Shown: positions 1 through 8,911 of the stretch, in pieces
How positions within the stretch are numbered: position 1 is the stretch's first letter
Layout: each line of letters starts with the position of its first letter
Origin: Actinomadura atramentaria DSM 43919
Lineage (GTDB): Bacteria; Actinomycetota; Actinomycetes; Streptosporangiales; Streptosporangiaceae
Direction: 5' to 3'
NCBI RefSeq assembly: GCF_000381885.1
Contig: NZ_KB907222.1
Coordinates: 62,001-126,000, forward strand
DNA length: 64,000 nucleotides
Notes under the pieces: generated by a model
Databases searched by the model: none
Told to the model about the DNA's origin: nothing
The model's input: only the letters and a program-made list of their open reading frames with translations
Made by a program: the position numbers and the translations under genes

Positions 1-94
1 TGACGGCGAACAGCACCGGGAACACCACCGCGAACCCGACCACCATCGCCGCGACCCACGCCGCCGCGAGCGCCAGCAGCATCAGCGGATGCAT
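1..94 (-). CDS. N-terminus of a membrane protein (cut by window edge)
   Basis: Reading leftwards from an ATG at 94, the frame stays open to base 1. It begins MHPLMLLALAAAWVAAMV and continues hydrophobic, which looks like a first transmembrane helix. The start lies 4 bases after the stop of the GAP1-like gene, with GGTGAGG just upstream as ribosome-binding site. It is therefore probably the next gene of the grpE-hsp70-GTPase operon. Nothing more can be said because only about 31 codons are in the window. Confidence 0.55.
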   Translation of the reverse strand, partial: MHPLMLLALAAAWVAAMVVGFAVVFPVLFAV

Positions 95-98
95 CGCC

Positions 99-2426
99 TC
101 ACCGCCCCCGCCCCTCGGCGACCAGGTCGCGCAGCGCGGCCCGCAGCGCCGGGTCGCCCGCGAACCGGGCCTCCAGCCGCCGGCCCGCGAACCAGCCGTT
201 CACCGCGGACCGCGCCCACGCCTCCAGGCCCGGCTCGGCCGCGCCGCCGCGCCGCAGCCGCAGCACCACCTCGACCAGCTCGGCGCGGGCCGCCGCGTCG
301 CCGCCGCGCGCCGGGAGCGAACCCGCCCACCGCGCGCCCAGCCGGGCGCGCAGCCGCGCCGGGGCGGCGGCCAGCAGCGCCGCGCGGAACTCCGGGTCGC
401 GGCGGCCGAGCCGCCCCGACGCGACGCCGAACGCGGGCTCGCCCAGCGGGCCCGCGTCCCGCGCGGTCAGCGCCGCGAGCGCGGCGGCGGCCCGGTCCGC
501 GCGCTCCGCGCCGACCGCCGCCGCGCACTCGCCCACGGCCGCCGCGTCCCGGTCGGCGTCGCCGCCGGGCAGCACCGAGCGGACGCGGGCCGCCAGGCGC
601 AGCACGTCCACGCCGAGGTCGGCGTCCCCGACCGCGCGCGCGAACGCCCGCGACGGCAGCGCCGCCAGCGCCGGGCGCTCGGCGAACGCCGCCGCGTGGT
701 CGGTCAGCAGCGCCAGGCACTCGGCGGCCTCCGGCGGCGCGGCCCACACGTCGGCCAGGACGGCGTCGCAGCCCTCGACGGCCAGCAGCGCGGCGGTCGC
801 CGCGACGCGGTGCCGGGGCCGCCGCCGCCCGACCGAGCCGAGCACCGCCAGCGCCGCCGCCGGGACGGCCGCCCAGCGCTCCGCGTCCGCCGGGTCCAGC
901 GCGGCGTACAGCAGGTCGCAGGCGCGGTCGCCCAGGACCGCCGCGCGGGTCGCGGCGTCGGTCGCGTCGAGCCCGGCCAGCACGCCGTCCAGCAGCGCCG
1001 CGCGCGACGCGTCCGGGCACACCGCGAGCGCCGCCGGGACGTCCGCCGCGCCGCACCGCGTCCGGCCCTGCGCCGCCGCCGCGATCTCGCCCGCCCGCGC
1101 CGGGGCGCCCGCCGCCGCCGCGATCTCCGCCGTCCGCGCGACGTCGGTGAGGTCGCCCGCCGCCGCCAGCGCCGCCGCGACCGCCGGTTCCAGCGCGGGC
1201 CGCAGCTCCGGCGGCAGCGGGCCGCGCGGCAGCCGGTCCCGCGCCGCCGGGTCGGCCAGCGCCGCCGTCACCGCGCGCAGCGCGCACTGCCCGGCGACGT
1301 CCGCCGCGCCCGCCGCGCTCGCCAGGTCCCGGACGGCGACCGCCAGGTCCACGCCCATCGACGGGACGCCCGGCACCAGGTCCCGCCACACCCACTCGGG
1401 CAGGTCGCCGCCCGACCGGGCCAGCAGCGCCGCCGCCTCCGCCTCCTCGGCGGGCGCGACGCCCGGCTCGCCCCGGCACAGCGCCAGCAGCGCCGCCGCG
1501 CGCTCCAGCGCGCGCGGGCCCGGGTCGCCGTCGAGCCGCGCCAGCTCGCCGAGCGCGTCCAGGCCGGCGAAGTCCCCGGACCGCCAGCACGCGGCGGCCG
1601 TCCGCGCGAACCGGCCCGTGCCGGAGCCCGTGCTGGAGCCCGTGCTGGAACCCGTGCCGGAACCCGTGCTGACGCGCGAGCTGGAGCCCGCGCCGGGCAG
1701 GACGAACACCGGGCCGCCCTGGTACCGCACCGCCGCCCACACGTCCGGCGTCGTGCCGACGACCCGCTGCCGCGCGCCGTCGGGGTCCGCGCTGTAGGTG
1801 ACGAACGTCAGCCGCTCCGCCGCCGCGAGCGGCAGCGAGTACGACACCACCGCGATCCACCGCGCGATCGGCTCCACGTCGTCCGCGACGAGCACCACCC
1901 GGCCGTGCCCCCGGCCGAGGACGTCCACGACGGCGTCCAGCAGCGGGGCGAGCAGGTCCGGCTGCGCCGCCAGCCAGTCCGCGAGCGCGTCGGGGGAGAA
2001 CCCCGGATCAGGGGACAGGTCCGGCAGGTCGGGCAGTTCGGCGGGGTCGTCCGGGGCGGGGCCGGTCCGCCACAGCGGCGCGTTCCACAGCTCGGCGGGG
2101 CGCAGGCCCTCCAGCTCGTCCGGCTCGGCCACCACCGCGTGCGCGAAGAAGTTCCCGTACCGGCCCGAGTAGTCCTGCCCGAGGTACCGCGACCGGGCCA
2201 GCAGCGGACGGCCCTCGATCCGGTCGTACAGCAGCGCCACCGGGAACCGCGCCAGCTCGCCCGGCTCCGGCGACAGCGGCGCGTCCGGCGGCGGCCGGTA
2301 CGCCAGGAACGGCGCGACCGCCGCGCGCACCCGGTCCGGCAGGCCCGGCGTCTGCGCCGTGAACTGGAACCCCGACCGGCCCGTCGGGCCGTTGCGCGCC
2401 GACGTGTAGTGCAGCTGCCAGGCCAC
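99..2426 (-). CDS. GTPase-associated protein 1 (GAP1)-like protein
   Basis: A 775-residue soluble protein. The N-terminal ~130 residues (HYTSARNGPTGRSGFQ, then a YGNFFAHAVV stretch) resemble the N-terminal domain of proteins named GTPase-associated protein 1 in actinomycetes. The rest is Ala/Arg-rich helical sequence without a catalytic motif I recognise. A Gly/Ser/Thr linker near residues 250-275 is encoded by five 12-bp tandem units. It starts 3 bases after the stop of the zinc-ribbon GTPase gene, so the two are almost certainly co-translated and probably work as partners. Known of the family: GAP1 proteins accompany GTPases, Hsp70 and GrpE in predicted conflict (immunity-like) operons. The specific biochemical role is unknown, and the family call rests on sequence recall rather than a search. 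Confidence 0.7.
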   Translation of the reverse strand: MAWQLHYTSARNGPTGRSGFQFTAQTPGLPDRVRAAVAPFLAYRPPPDAPLSPEPGELARFPVALLYDRIEGRPLLARSRYLGQDYSGRYGNFFAHAVVAEPDELEGLRPAELWNAPLWRTGPAPDDPAELPDLPDLSPDPGFSPDALADWLAAQPDLLAPLLDAVVDVLGRGHGRVVLVADDVEPIARWIAVVSYSLPLAAAERLTFVTYSADPDGARQRVVGTTPDVWAAVRYQGGPVFVLPGAGSSSRVSTGSGTGSSTGSSTGSGTGRFARTAAACWRSGDFAGLDALGELARLDGDPGPRALERAAALLALCRGEPGVAPAEEAEAAALLARSGGDLPEWVWRDLVPGVPSMGVDLAVAVRDLASAAGAADVAGQCALRAVTAALADPAARDRLPRGPLPPELRPALEPAVAAALAAAGDLTDVARTAEIAAAAGAPARAGEIAAAAQGRTRCGAADVPAALAVCPDASRAALLDGVLAGLDATDAATRAAVLGDRACDLLYAALDPADAERWAAVPAAALAVLGSVGRRRPRHRVAATAALLAVEGCDAVLADVWAAPPEAAECLALLTDHAAAFAERPALAALPSRAFARAVGDADLGVDVLRLAARVRSVLPGGDADRDAAAVGECAAAVGAERADRAAAALAALTARDAGPLGEPAFGVASGRLGRRDPEFRAALLAAAPARLRARLGARWAGSLPARGGDAAARAELVEVVLRLRRGGAAEPGLEAWARSAVNGWFAGRRLEARFAGDPALRAALRDLVAEGRGR
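1609..1668 (-). repeat. 12-bp tandem repeat coding a Gly/Ser/Thr linker
   Basis: Five units of the type C(C/T)GGA(G/A)CCCGTG lie head to tail inside the GAP1-like gene. The first unit differs more than the others. On the coding strand they read as alternating Gly and Ser/Thr, a flexible linker between the N-terminal region and the helical part. The copy number may vary between strains. Confidence 0.75.
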
Positions 2427-2429
2427 CCG

Positions 2430-3680
2430 TCACGCCCCCCGGCCCCGCGCGCCCTCGGCCGCGCCGCGCGTCCCGTCGAGCATCCCGAACCGGTACAGCA
2501 GCCACAGCAGCGGGTCCTCGGCGCGGTGCGGCCGGACGCCGCCCGCCCCGACCCGCCCGTTCTCCGGGACGCCGCCCAGCGCCGACAGCCCGAACAGCGC
2601 GAAGTCGGCGTACTGCTGGCCGAGGTAGGTCTCCAGCCGCCCCGCCTGCCAGTCGTGCAGCAGCGACCGGACCTGCTCGTGGACGGCGTCGCGGTCGTCC
2701 AGGTCCAGCACGCCCGACCCCGACCGGGACCGGTGCAGCGCCGACTGCCGGGCCAGCTCCGGCGCCAGCACGTCGATCTTCGTCAGCGCCACCGCGACCG
2801 GGACCTCCAGCCGCTCGCCCGGCCGCGTCCCGTGCCGGGCCCGCAGCGCCTCGGTCACCCGCGCGATGATGTTGACGGGCTCGGAGTCCGGCTCGGCGTC
2901 GGAGTCCGGGGGCGGGGCCGCCGTCAGCGCCGCGCCCGCGCCCGGCAGCTCCAGCGGGTCGACCAGGAAGATGATCGAGTCCGCCGCCTCCAGGTACCGC
3001 AGGTGCAGGTCGCGCAGCTCGCGGCTGCGCAGGTCCTCCCCGGCGGTGTCGAACAGCACCAGCGCGAGCGAGTCCGTGCGCTCCCGCGCGAACCGGCCGC
3101 GCCGCGTCCGCGTCAGCAGGTACACCAGCGGCTCGCGCGGCGACGTCGCCGCGCTCGCCGTCGTCGGCAGCAGCCGCCGCTCCTCCAGCAGCGGACGCGC
3201 GAAGTCCCGCTTGTACCGCTCGATCGTCCGGTCGTCGCACGCCACCAGGGACGCGTCCAGCTCCGTCCCCACCCGGTTCATCAGCTCGTGCAGCAGCACC
3301 GCGATGTAGGTGCTCTTCCCGGCGTTCTTCGCGCCGACCAGCGCCACGATCCGCCCCGGCGCCTCGCAGTACGCCGACGGCAGCGGATTGTGGCACTCCC
3401 CGCACACCCGGCTGCCCGTCGGCTGCCCGCACGCCGGGCAGTCCGCCCGCCCGCCCCGGCCCGGCGCCGCGAACACCGGCGGCAGCGACGCGCCCGCCGC
3501 CGACCCCGTGTACGCCGCCAGCCGCTCGTCCAGCACCGGCGCGCAGCCCGCGCGGCGGCCCGCCTGCCCCCGGCAGCGGAACGGGATTCGGTGCGCGGGC
3601 GCCACCGCGAAGCAGTACGGGCACGTCACCGCCTGGCGGGCCGGGGCCTTCGGCAGGCCCACCCGGGACGCGAGCGACAC
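2430..3680 (-). CDS. zinc-ribbon TRAFAC-type GTPase
   Basis: A 416-residue GTPase. An N-terminal zinc-binding region carries CPYC (about residue 20), CPAC and CGEC pairs (about 81-97). The P-loop GAKNAGKS is near 116-123, switch II is DTAGED, and the base-specificity motif is TKID. The GTG at 3680 is chosen as the start because GGAGGT sits 5 bases upstream and the frame begins just after the preceding gene ends. The longer frame to 3746 would overlap that gene by 56 bases. It stops 3 bases before the GAP1-like gene. Known: P-loop GTPases with double zinc ribbons occur beside GAP1 proteins in actinomycetes. Inferred: it is the nucleotide switch of this operon. Confidence 0.8.
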   Translation of the reverse strand: MSLASRVGLPKAPARQAVTCPYCFAVAPAHRIPFRCRGQAGRRAGCAPVLDERLAAYTGSAAGASLPPVFAAPGRGGRADCPACGQPTGSRVCGECHNPLPSAYCEAPGRIVALVGAKNAGKSTYIAVLLHELMNRVGTELDASLVACDDRTIERYKRDFARPLLEERRLLPTTASAATSPREPLVYLLTRTRRGRFARERTDSLALVLFDTAGEDLRSRELRDLHLRYLEAADSIIFLVDPLELPGAGAALTAAPPPDSDAEPDSEPVNIIARVTEALRARHGTRPGERLEVPVAVALTKIDVLAPELARQSALHRSRSGSGVLDLDDRDAVHEQVRSLLHDWQAGRLETYLGQQYADFALFGLSALGGVPENGRVGAGGVRPHRAEDPLLWLLYRFGMLDGTRGAAEGARGRGA

Positions 3681-3690
3681 GACGCACCTC

Positions 3691-6285
3691 CTATTTGGCG
3701 ACCCGCAGCGAGCGGACGGGGGGATCGCCGAGTTCGATCCCATCATCCTCGGCGAAGCACCGCAGCCAGTACGGCCCCGCGACGCGCGGCAGCGCCACCG
3801 TCAGCTCGCCCGGCACCGGCACCCCGTCCCACACGCCCAGGACCTCCCCGTCGTCGGCGCGGTGCGGCATCACCCGGCCCGCGCGCAGCACCAGCGCCAG
3901 CCGCCCGATCCGCGCCGCGCGGCCGCCGGTCAGCCGCACCGTCAGCGTCCGCCGCCACGGCGGGCCGCCGCGCAGCAGCTCGTAGCCGACGATCGTGCGG
4001 CCCGCCAGCCGCGCCGCCGCCGCCGGGCCGGTGACCCGCGCGCCGCCCGACGTGCCGACCGCCGCGACCGCGACCTCCACCGGCTCGTCCTCGGGCACCG
4101 GCAGCCGCAGCCCGCCGTGCGTCTCGTACGCCGCGCGCGTCACCTGGCGGCGCAGCGGCGCGCGCAGGCCCGTCGCGGGATCGGTCCCGACGCGGTAGGC
4201 GACCTCGACCTCGGCGGCGTCGCCCGGCCAGTCGAACCCCAGGTGGACGTGCGCGCCGCGCCGCTCGGCGATCAGCCGCTCCGGCGCGGGCAGCCGCAGG
4301 TGCCGGTGGTACGCGCCGACCGCCGCCGCGCCGCCCGCGACCGTCACCGCGACGATCCAGCCCGCCCGGTCCGGCCGCACCGCGAGCCCGCCCGGCGCGG
4401 GCTCGGCGGGCAGCCGCCGCGACGCCGCCCGCACCTCCGCCAGCGGAAGCAGCGCGCTGCGCGGCCACGGCGGCGGGCCCTCGGTCAGCACCAGCTCGAC
4501 GGTCCCGTGCGGCGGCGGGACGAACCGGACGAGCAGCGCGTCCCGGTCCGTCGGATGCGGCCCCGCCGCCAGCTCGTACACCGGCCCCGGCGGCGCGGTC
4601 GGCGCGGCCGACCGCCGCACGCCCGGCGTCACGACCTCCCGGCCGTCCGCGTCCAGGTACACCGCCGCGACCGTGTAGTGGTGCGTCGTGTCGTTCGGGA
4701 CGTGGTCGCGGAACCCGTCGCGGGACGCGGGCAGCGGCCGGCCGTCCCGCGTCACCCGCGCGCCCGCCGCCTCCGGCGGCAGCGACCACCGGCCCGACAC
4801 GACGCCGTCGCCGACCGACAGCTCCACCGCCGCCGGTTCCGGGCGGACCGTCACCGGGCCCGTCACCGCCGGGACCGACGCCGCCTCGCCGCGCACCGCC
4901 GTCACCGCGTAGAACAGCGGCGCGTTCACCGGCGGGCGCTCGTCGCGGCCGCCGACCAGCGGCTCGCCGTCCGCCGCGCCGCGCGGCGGCCGGTCCCGCC
5001 GCCGCACCACGTGGTACCGGATCTCGCCCGCCGTGGACGGCGACGGCTCCCACGACAGCCGCACCACCGCGCCGCCGTCCGTCGCGTCGACGTCCGCGCG
5101 GACCGCCGGGACCGGCGCGGGCGGCAGCCGCCGCTGCAGTTCCGCCGCGCCCGGCAGGTCCCGGACGAGCCGCAGCGCGTCCGCCAGCAGCCGCCACGCC
5201 CGGTCCGGGTCCGGGTCCGCCGCCGCCTCCTCGCGCAGCCGCACCGCCGCGTCCACCCGCCGCCGCGCCTCCGCCGCCAGCACGGCCGTCTCCTCGTCGG
5301 CGTCGTCGTCGGCCGCCCCCGCCAGCTCCGCGGCCGCGAACACCTCGCCCGCGTCCAGCAGCGCCCGCAGCCGCGCCGCCGGGCCGCCGCCCCCGCCCGC
5401 CTCCCGCACCACCGCGAACACCAGCCGCCGCGCGTCCTCCGGCTCGACGCCCAGCTCCTCCAGCGCGTACCGCAGCAGCGCCCGCTCCGACGCCCGCTGC
5501 CGCGCCCGCTCCCGCAGCCGCTCCACCACGTCGAACAGCACCAGGCCCGCCGGGTCCGCGCCCGACCGCAGGCCCGCCAGCACCGTCCCCGCGTGCGTCG
5601 TGCTCGTGTCCCGGCTCCGCCGCGCCCACGCCGCGACCGCCGCCTCCACCGCCGCCGCGTCCAGCGACACCCCCGGCGCCGCGAACCCGCCGAGCACCCG
5701 CATCGGGCCGCGCAGCCGGTCCCCGAACAGGAAGTCGGCCAGATGCCGCTTGCCGAGGACGTCCAGCGACTCGCGGACCTTCGGGTACGCCGCGTACGGC
5801 GCCGCGGGCGGCAGCGGGTCCGGGTCGCGGATCTCCACCTGGTCCGCGACCGCCAGCTCCCGGCCCTCCGCCGCCGGGACGCCCGCCGCCCGCGCGATCG
5901 ACTCCACCTCCGCGGGCGTCACCATCCGCAGCGTCCCCGCCGCGTCCGACAGCCGCGCCCGCGCCGCCGCCCGCCGCCGCTCGTCCAGCTCCCGGCCGCC
6001 GCGCAGCCGCTCCGCCAGCGGCCGCAGATCCCCGCGCTCCGCCGCCGCGAACACCGGCGCCAGCTCCCGGTGCTCGGCCTCCAGCCGGTCCACCAGCCGC
6101 CGGTACTTCAACTGGCCGCGCGCCCGCCGCCAGCACTGCCGGACCTGCTTCACCGCCGCCGCGACCGCCGCGGGCTCCAGCGGATCGGGCAGCAGATACC
6201 GCACCCGCAGATCATCGGGCGGCCGGTCCCCGGCCGCCCGCGCGGGCTCGAGCACCGTGCGCCGGTACTCATCGTCTGTACTCAT
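3691..6285 (-). CDS. FN3-like repeat protein of the GTPase/Hsp70 operon
   Basis: An 864-residue protein with two halves. Residues ~1-370 are Arg/Ala-rich, charged and helical, with no motif I can name. Residues ~385-860 contain several fibronectin-III-like beta units, seen as recurring patterns such as VRLSWEPS, YHVVRR, FYAVTAV, HHYTVAAV and YWLRCFAE. It has no signal peptide or membrane segment, so it is probably cytoplasmic. The ATG at 6285 has GCGAGG upstream and begins STDDEYRRTV; a longer start at 6321 would read through a repeat element. It lies between hsp70 and the GTPase gene, 10 bases before the GTPase start. It may be a scaffold or target-binding subunit, which is inference. It could belong to the SaeA-type FN3 family of Streptomyces, but I cannot confirm this. 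Confidence 0.65.
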   Translation of the reverse strand: MSTDDEYRRTVLEPARAAGDRPPDDLRVRYLLPDPLEPAAVAAAVKQVRQCWRRARGQLKYRRLVDRLEAEHRELAPVFAAAERGDLRPLAERLRGGRELDERRRAAARARLSDAAGTLRMVTPAEVESIARAAGVPAAEGRELAVADQVEIRDPDPLPPAAPYAAYPKVRESLDVLGKRHLADFLFGDRLRGPMRVLGGFAAPGVSLDAAAVEAAVAAWARRSRDTSTTHAGTVLAGLRSGADPAGLVLFDVVERLRERARQRASERALLRYALEELGVEPEDARRLVFAVVREAGGGGGPAARLRALLDAGEVFAAAELAGAADDDADEETAVLAAEARRRVDAAVRLREEAAADPDPDRAWRLLADALRLVRDLPGAAELQRRLPPAPVPAVRADVDATDGGAVVRLSWEPSPSTAGEIRYHVVRRRDRPPRGAADGEPLVGGRDERPPVNAPLFYAVTAVRGEAASVPAVTGPVTVRPEPAAVELSVGDGVVSGRWSLPPEAAGARVTRDGRPLPASRDGFRDHVPNDTTHHYTVAAVYLDADGREVVTPGVRRSAAPTAPPGPVYELAAGPHPTDRDALLVRFVPPPHGTVELVLTEGPPPWPRSALLPLAEVRAASRRLPAEPAPGGLAVRPDRAGWIVAVTVAGGAAAVGAYHRHLRLPAPERLIAERRGAHVHLGFDWPGDAAEVEVAYRVGTDPATGLRAPLRRQVTRAAYETHGGLRLPVPEDEPVEVAVAAVGTSGGARVTGPAAAARLAGRTIVGYELLRGGPPWRRTLTVRLTGGRAARIGRLALVLRAGRVMPHRADDGEVLGVWDGVPVPGELTVALPRVAGPYWLRCFAEDDGIELGDPPVRSLRVAK

Positions 6286-6427
6286 GGCCTCGCTTCGCTC
6301 GGCGGGCGCGCGGCGCTTCACGCGGCGGCTTCCCTCGTCGCGTGCTCGCTCCTTCGTCGCTGCGCGCGCTCCTCAGTCCAGCCGCCGCGCGCCGCGCGCG
6401 GTGTTCATGGCCTCGCTTCGCTCGGCG
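6283..6427. repeat. direct repeat flanking the hsp70/FN3-gene gap
   Basis: A 22-base sequence beginning CATGGCCTCGCTTCGCTCGG occurs at 6283-6304 and again at 6406-6427. The left copy contains the start codon and ribosome-binding region of the FN3-repeat gene, so the right copy looks like a duplicate of a translation-start region. The 79 bases between hsp70's stop and the left copy region, with the repeats, make up the only sizeable gap in this operon. The element may be a dispersed genomic repeat of the GCGAGCGAAGCGAG type. Confidence 0.7.
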
Positions 6428-6451
6428 CGCGCCAGTGGTCACCGGGGGGCC

Positions 6452-8035
6452 TCAGCTCACCTGGACGCGGGAGAGGGCCGTGCGGGAGCGTTCGACCTCC
6501 TCTTCGGACATGCCGCCGACGTCGATCTTGAGGTCGAGGCGCTCGCCCTTCTCCTTCTCGACCGCCGCGACGTTGAGCAGGCCCGACGAGTCGAGCTGGA
6601 ACGTCACCTCGATCGGCCAGCCCGCCTGCTTGCCGGACGGGATGCGGATGTCCCCGGCCGCGATCTCGGTGTTGTCGATCAGCTCCGGCGACTCGACGCT
6701 GCCCGCCTGCTCCATCACCCGCACGTCCGCCGAGTCCTGGTCGTCGAAGACGGTGAAGAAGTCCTCGGTGCGGGCGGCGGGCAGCTCGTCGTTGGCGTGG
6801 ACGAGGTGCGCGACGCTCTCCTCGCCCGTCTCCCGGTCCACCACGACGATCCCGAACGCGTGCGAGGCGACCGTCCGGATGCGGCGGCCCGCGATCTGCC
6901 GCTGCTGCTCGGCCGACAGGCCCGCCCGGTTCGCCATGTCGGCGGCCTGCTCCGCCGCGCCCTCGCGGACCAGCCGCCGGTAGGTCTCCTCGAACGCGTA
7001 CAGCGCCGCGCCCTTGGCGACCGCGAGGTCGGGGTCCTGGAGGCGCGGGCGCATCCCCAGCTCGTTCTCCAGCCGGGACGCGACGACCGGCATCTTGGTG
7101 GACCCGCCGACGAGCACCAGGTCGTCGTAGTCGTGGACGCCCTTCTCCGCCGCCGTCGTCAGCGTCCGCCCGGTGATCTCGATCGTCCGGTCCAGCAGGT
7201 CGCGGGTCAGGTCCTCCATGCGCTCGCGCGTCAGCTCCACCGCCGCGACCCGGCCGTCGTGCATCACCCGGACGGTGTGCGCGGTGCGGGTCGTCAGCGC
7301 CTTCTTGGCGTCCTCGGCGTCCCGGCGGAGCTGCTGCTCGGTCTGCCGGTCGTCCAGCGGGTCGGACGCGTCGGGGTGCTCGGCCAGGAACCGTTCCGCG
7401 AGGAACTCCACGATCCGCTCGTCCCAGTCCGCGCCGCCCAGCTCGTGGTCGCCGTCGGTGCAGACGACCTCGATGTGCCCGCCGCGCAACGCGATGACCG
7501 TCGTGTCGAACGTGCCGCCGCCGAGGTCGTAGACGAGGATCGTGCGGTCCGCGTCGGGGTTCAGCACCCCGTAGGTGATCGCCGCGGCGATCGGCTCGGA
7601 CACGATGTCGATGACGTTGAGGCCCGCGATGCGGCCCGCCTTGTGCGTCGCGTCCCGCTCGGCCGCGCCGAAGTACGCCGGGACGGTGATGACGACGTCC
7701 CGCGCCTCCTCGCCCGCGCTGGTCCGCGCGTCCGTCGCGAGCTTCAGCAGGATGAACGCCGACAGCTCCTCGGGCTTGAAGTCGATCCCGTGGATCTGCC
7801 GGGCGACGTCGCGGCCCATGTCCCGCTTGATGAGGCTCACCACGTTGTCGGGGTCCAGCGCCGCCGTGTCCTTGGCGGTCGCCCCCACCACGACGTTGTC
7901 GCCGCTCTCGAAGTAGACGACCGAGGGCGTCGTGTCGGTGCCCTCCAGGTTGCGCAGGACCGCGGGGCGTCCCACATCGTCGATGGAGGCAATGCAGGAG
8001 TACGTGGTTCCCAGGTCGATCCCGTAGACAGCCAT
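6452..8035 (-). CDS. Hsp70-family ATPase (short DnaK paralogue)
   Basis: A 527-residue Hsp70 with the phosphate-1 motif DLGTTYS (residues 6-12), phosphate-2 motif VYDLGGGTFD and adenosine motif LVGGSTKMP. The substrate-binding beta domain follows (FQLDSSGLLNV). Housekeeping DnaK is usually 600-640 aa. This protein ends soon after the beta domain, so most of the helical lid is missing. The start is the ATG at 8035 (MAVYGID) with GAAGAGG upstream; an in-frame ATG 12 bases earlier is possible. It follows grpE by 74 bases and has no dnaJ neighbour. Short Hsp70 paralogues occur in actinomycete conflict-type operons with GTPases. Here it probably remodels or gates the GTPase/GAP1 proteins (inference). 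Confidence 0.9.
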   Translation of the reverse strand: MAVYGIDLGTTYSCIASIDDVGRPAVLRNLEGTDTTPSVVYFESGDNVVVGATAKDTAALDPDNVVSLIKRDMGRDVARQIHGIDFKPEELSAFILLKLATDARTSAGEEARDVVITVPAYFGAAERDATHKAGRIAGLNVIDIVSEPIAAAITYGVLNPDADRTILVYDLGGGTFDTTVIALRGGHIEVVCTDGDHELGGADWDERIVEFLAERFLAEHPDASDPLDDRQTEQQLRRDAEDAKKALTTRTAHTVRVMHDGRVAAVELTRERMEDLTRDLLDRTIEITGRTLTTAAEKGVHDYDDLVLVGGSTKMPVVASRLENELGMRPRLQDPDLAVAKGAALYAFEETYRRLVREGAAEQAADMANRAGLSAEQQRQIAGRRIRTVASHAFGIVVVDRETGEESVAHLVHANDELPAARTEDFFTVFDDQDSADVRVMEQAGSVESPELIDNTEIAAGDIRIPSGKQAGWPIEVTFQLDSSGLLNVAAVEKEKGERLDLKIDVGGMSEEEVERSRTALSRVQVS

Positions 8036-8109
8036 GTCCCTCTTCACCTATCGGTACCGCGTTCCGGTGCTTGTCCCGGCGCTCGTGTGCCGTGCTCGGG
8101 TCCGCGTGC

Positions 8110-8724
8110 TCATCGTCCCGCCCGGTCCGCCTCCGCGCAGCCGTTCGGGGCGGCGGCGACGCGCGCCACACCGACCTCCGCCTTGCGGACGACCCGTCCG
8201 TCCCGTTCGAAACCGTCGGAACGGACCTCGGCGACCGTGCCGTCCAGGGCGGGGTCGGCCACCCGCGCGACGGCGACGGGCCGGTGCCGCGCCGCGTCGT
8301 AGGGCTGCCCCGGCTCGGCGGTGAACCGCTCGACGCCGGACCGGGCCAGCGCGTCGGCGATGTCGTCGGCGAGCGCGGCGAGCACGGCCGCGGCGCCCGC
8401 CGCGTCGGGCGGGTCCGGGGCGTCCCAGCGGCGGGCCTCGCGGCGCGCCAGGTCGTGGCAGCGGTACAGCGCGGCGCGCAGCGGCTCCAGCGCCGACTCC
8501 AGCTCGCCGCGGCGCAGCCGCTGGTTCTCCTCGTGCAGCCGGTCGATGACGGCCTCCCGGTGCGCGGCCCGCTCGTGCTCGCGGTCGAGCCGGGCGCTCA
8601 GCGCGGCGAGCGCCGCGAGGATCTCCGCGCCCGCCCCGGGCTCGCTCTCCGGCCCGGGCACGGGTTCCGGCACGGGCTCGGTCTCGGGGGACGCGCTGAC
8701 TGCGGTATCCGGGTCGCTCGACAC
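8110..8724 (-). CDS. GrpE-like nucleotide exchange factor
   Basis: A 204-residue protein. An acidic, Pro/Glu-rich N-terminus (a PVPEPVPGPESEP run) is followed by a long coiled-coil helix (ILAALAALSARLDREHERAA) and a small C-terminal beta region, the usual GrpE layout. It is divergent from housekeeping GrpE. It is the first gene of the operon, upstream of the short Hsp70, whose ADP it should release. The GTG at 8724 has no ribosome-binding site and lies about 8 bases after a good -10 hexamer, so the mRNA may be leaderless. Confidence 0.75.
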   Translation of the reverse strand: MSSDPDTAVSASPETEPVPEPVPGPESEPGAGAEILAALAALSARLDREHERAAHREAVIDRLHEENQRLRRGELESALEPLRAALYRCHDLARREARRWDAPDPPDAAGAAAVLAALADDIADALARSGVERFTAEPGQPYDAARHRPVAVARVADPALDGTVAEVRSDGFERDGRVVRKAEVGVARVAAAPNGCAEADRAGR

Positions 8725-8761
8725 GTGCAGTCACCTTAACGGCACCTGAAGGCGGCGGGTA
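8724..8761 (-). promoter_or_regulatory. candidate promoter of the grpE operon
   Basis: On the minus strand a TAAGGT -10 hexamer (8738-8733) ends 8 bases before the GTG of grpE. The -35 at 17 bp spacing is poor (TACCCG). No inverted HAIR- or CIRCE-like repeat typical of housekeeping dnaK operons is visible here. Confidence 0.4.
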
Positions 8762-8911
8762 GGCCCGTCGGGACGACGAAACCGCGGCGCGCGCGGCCCG
8801 CACCACCGGTTTCCCCGGGCCGACACACGGGGGTAACACGCCCGAAACGGCCGTCGACCAGGGTGAACACGGGACGCCGCTCCCGGCGGACCGCGATGTG
8901 CGGAGGTGACG

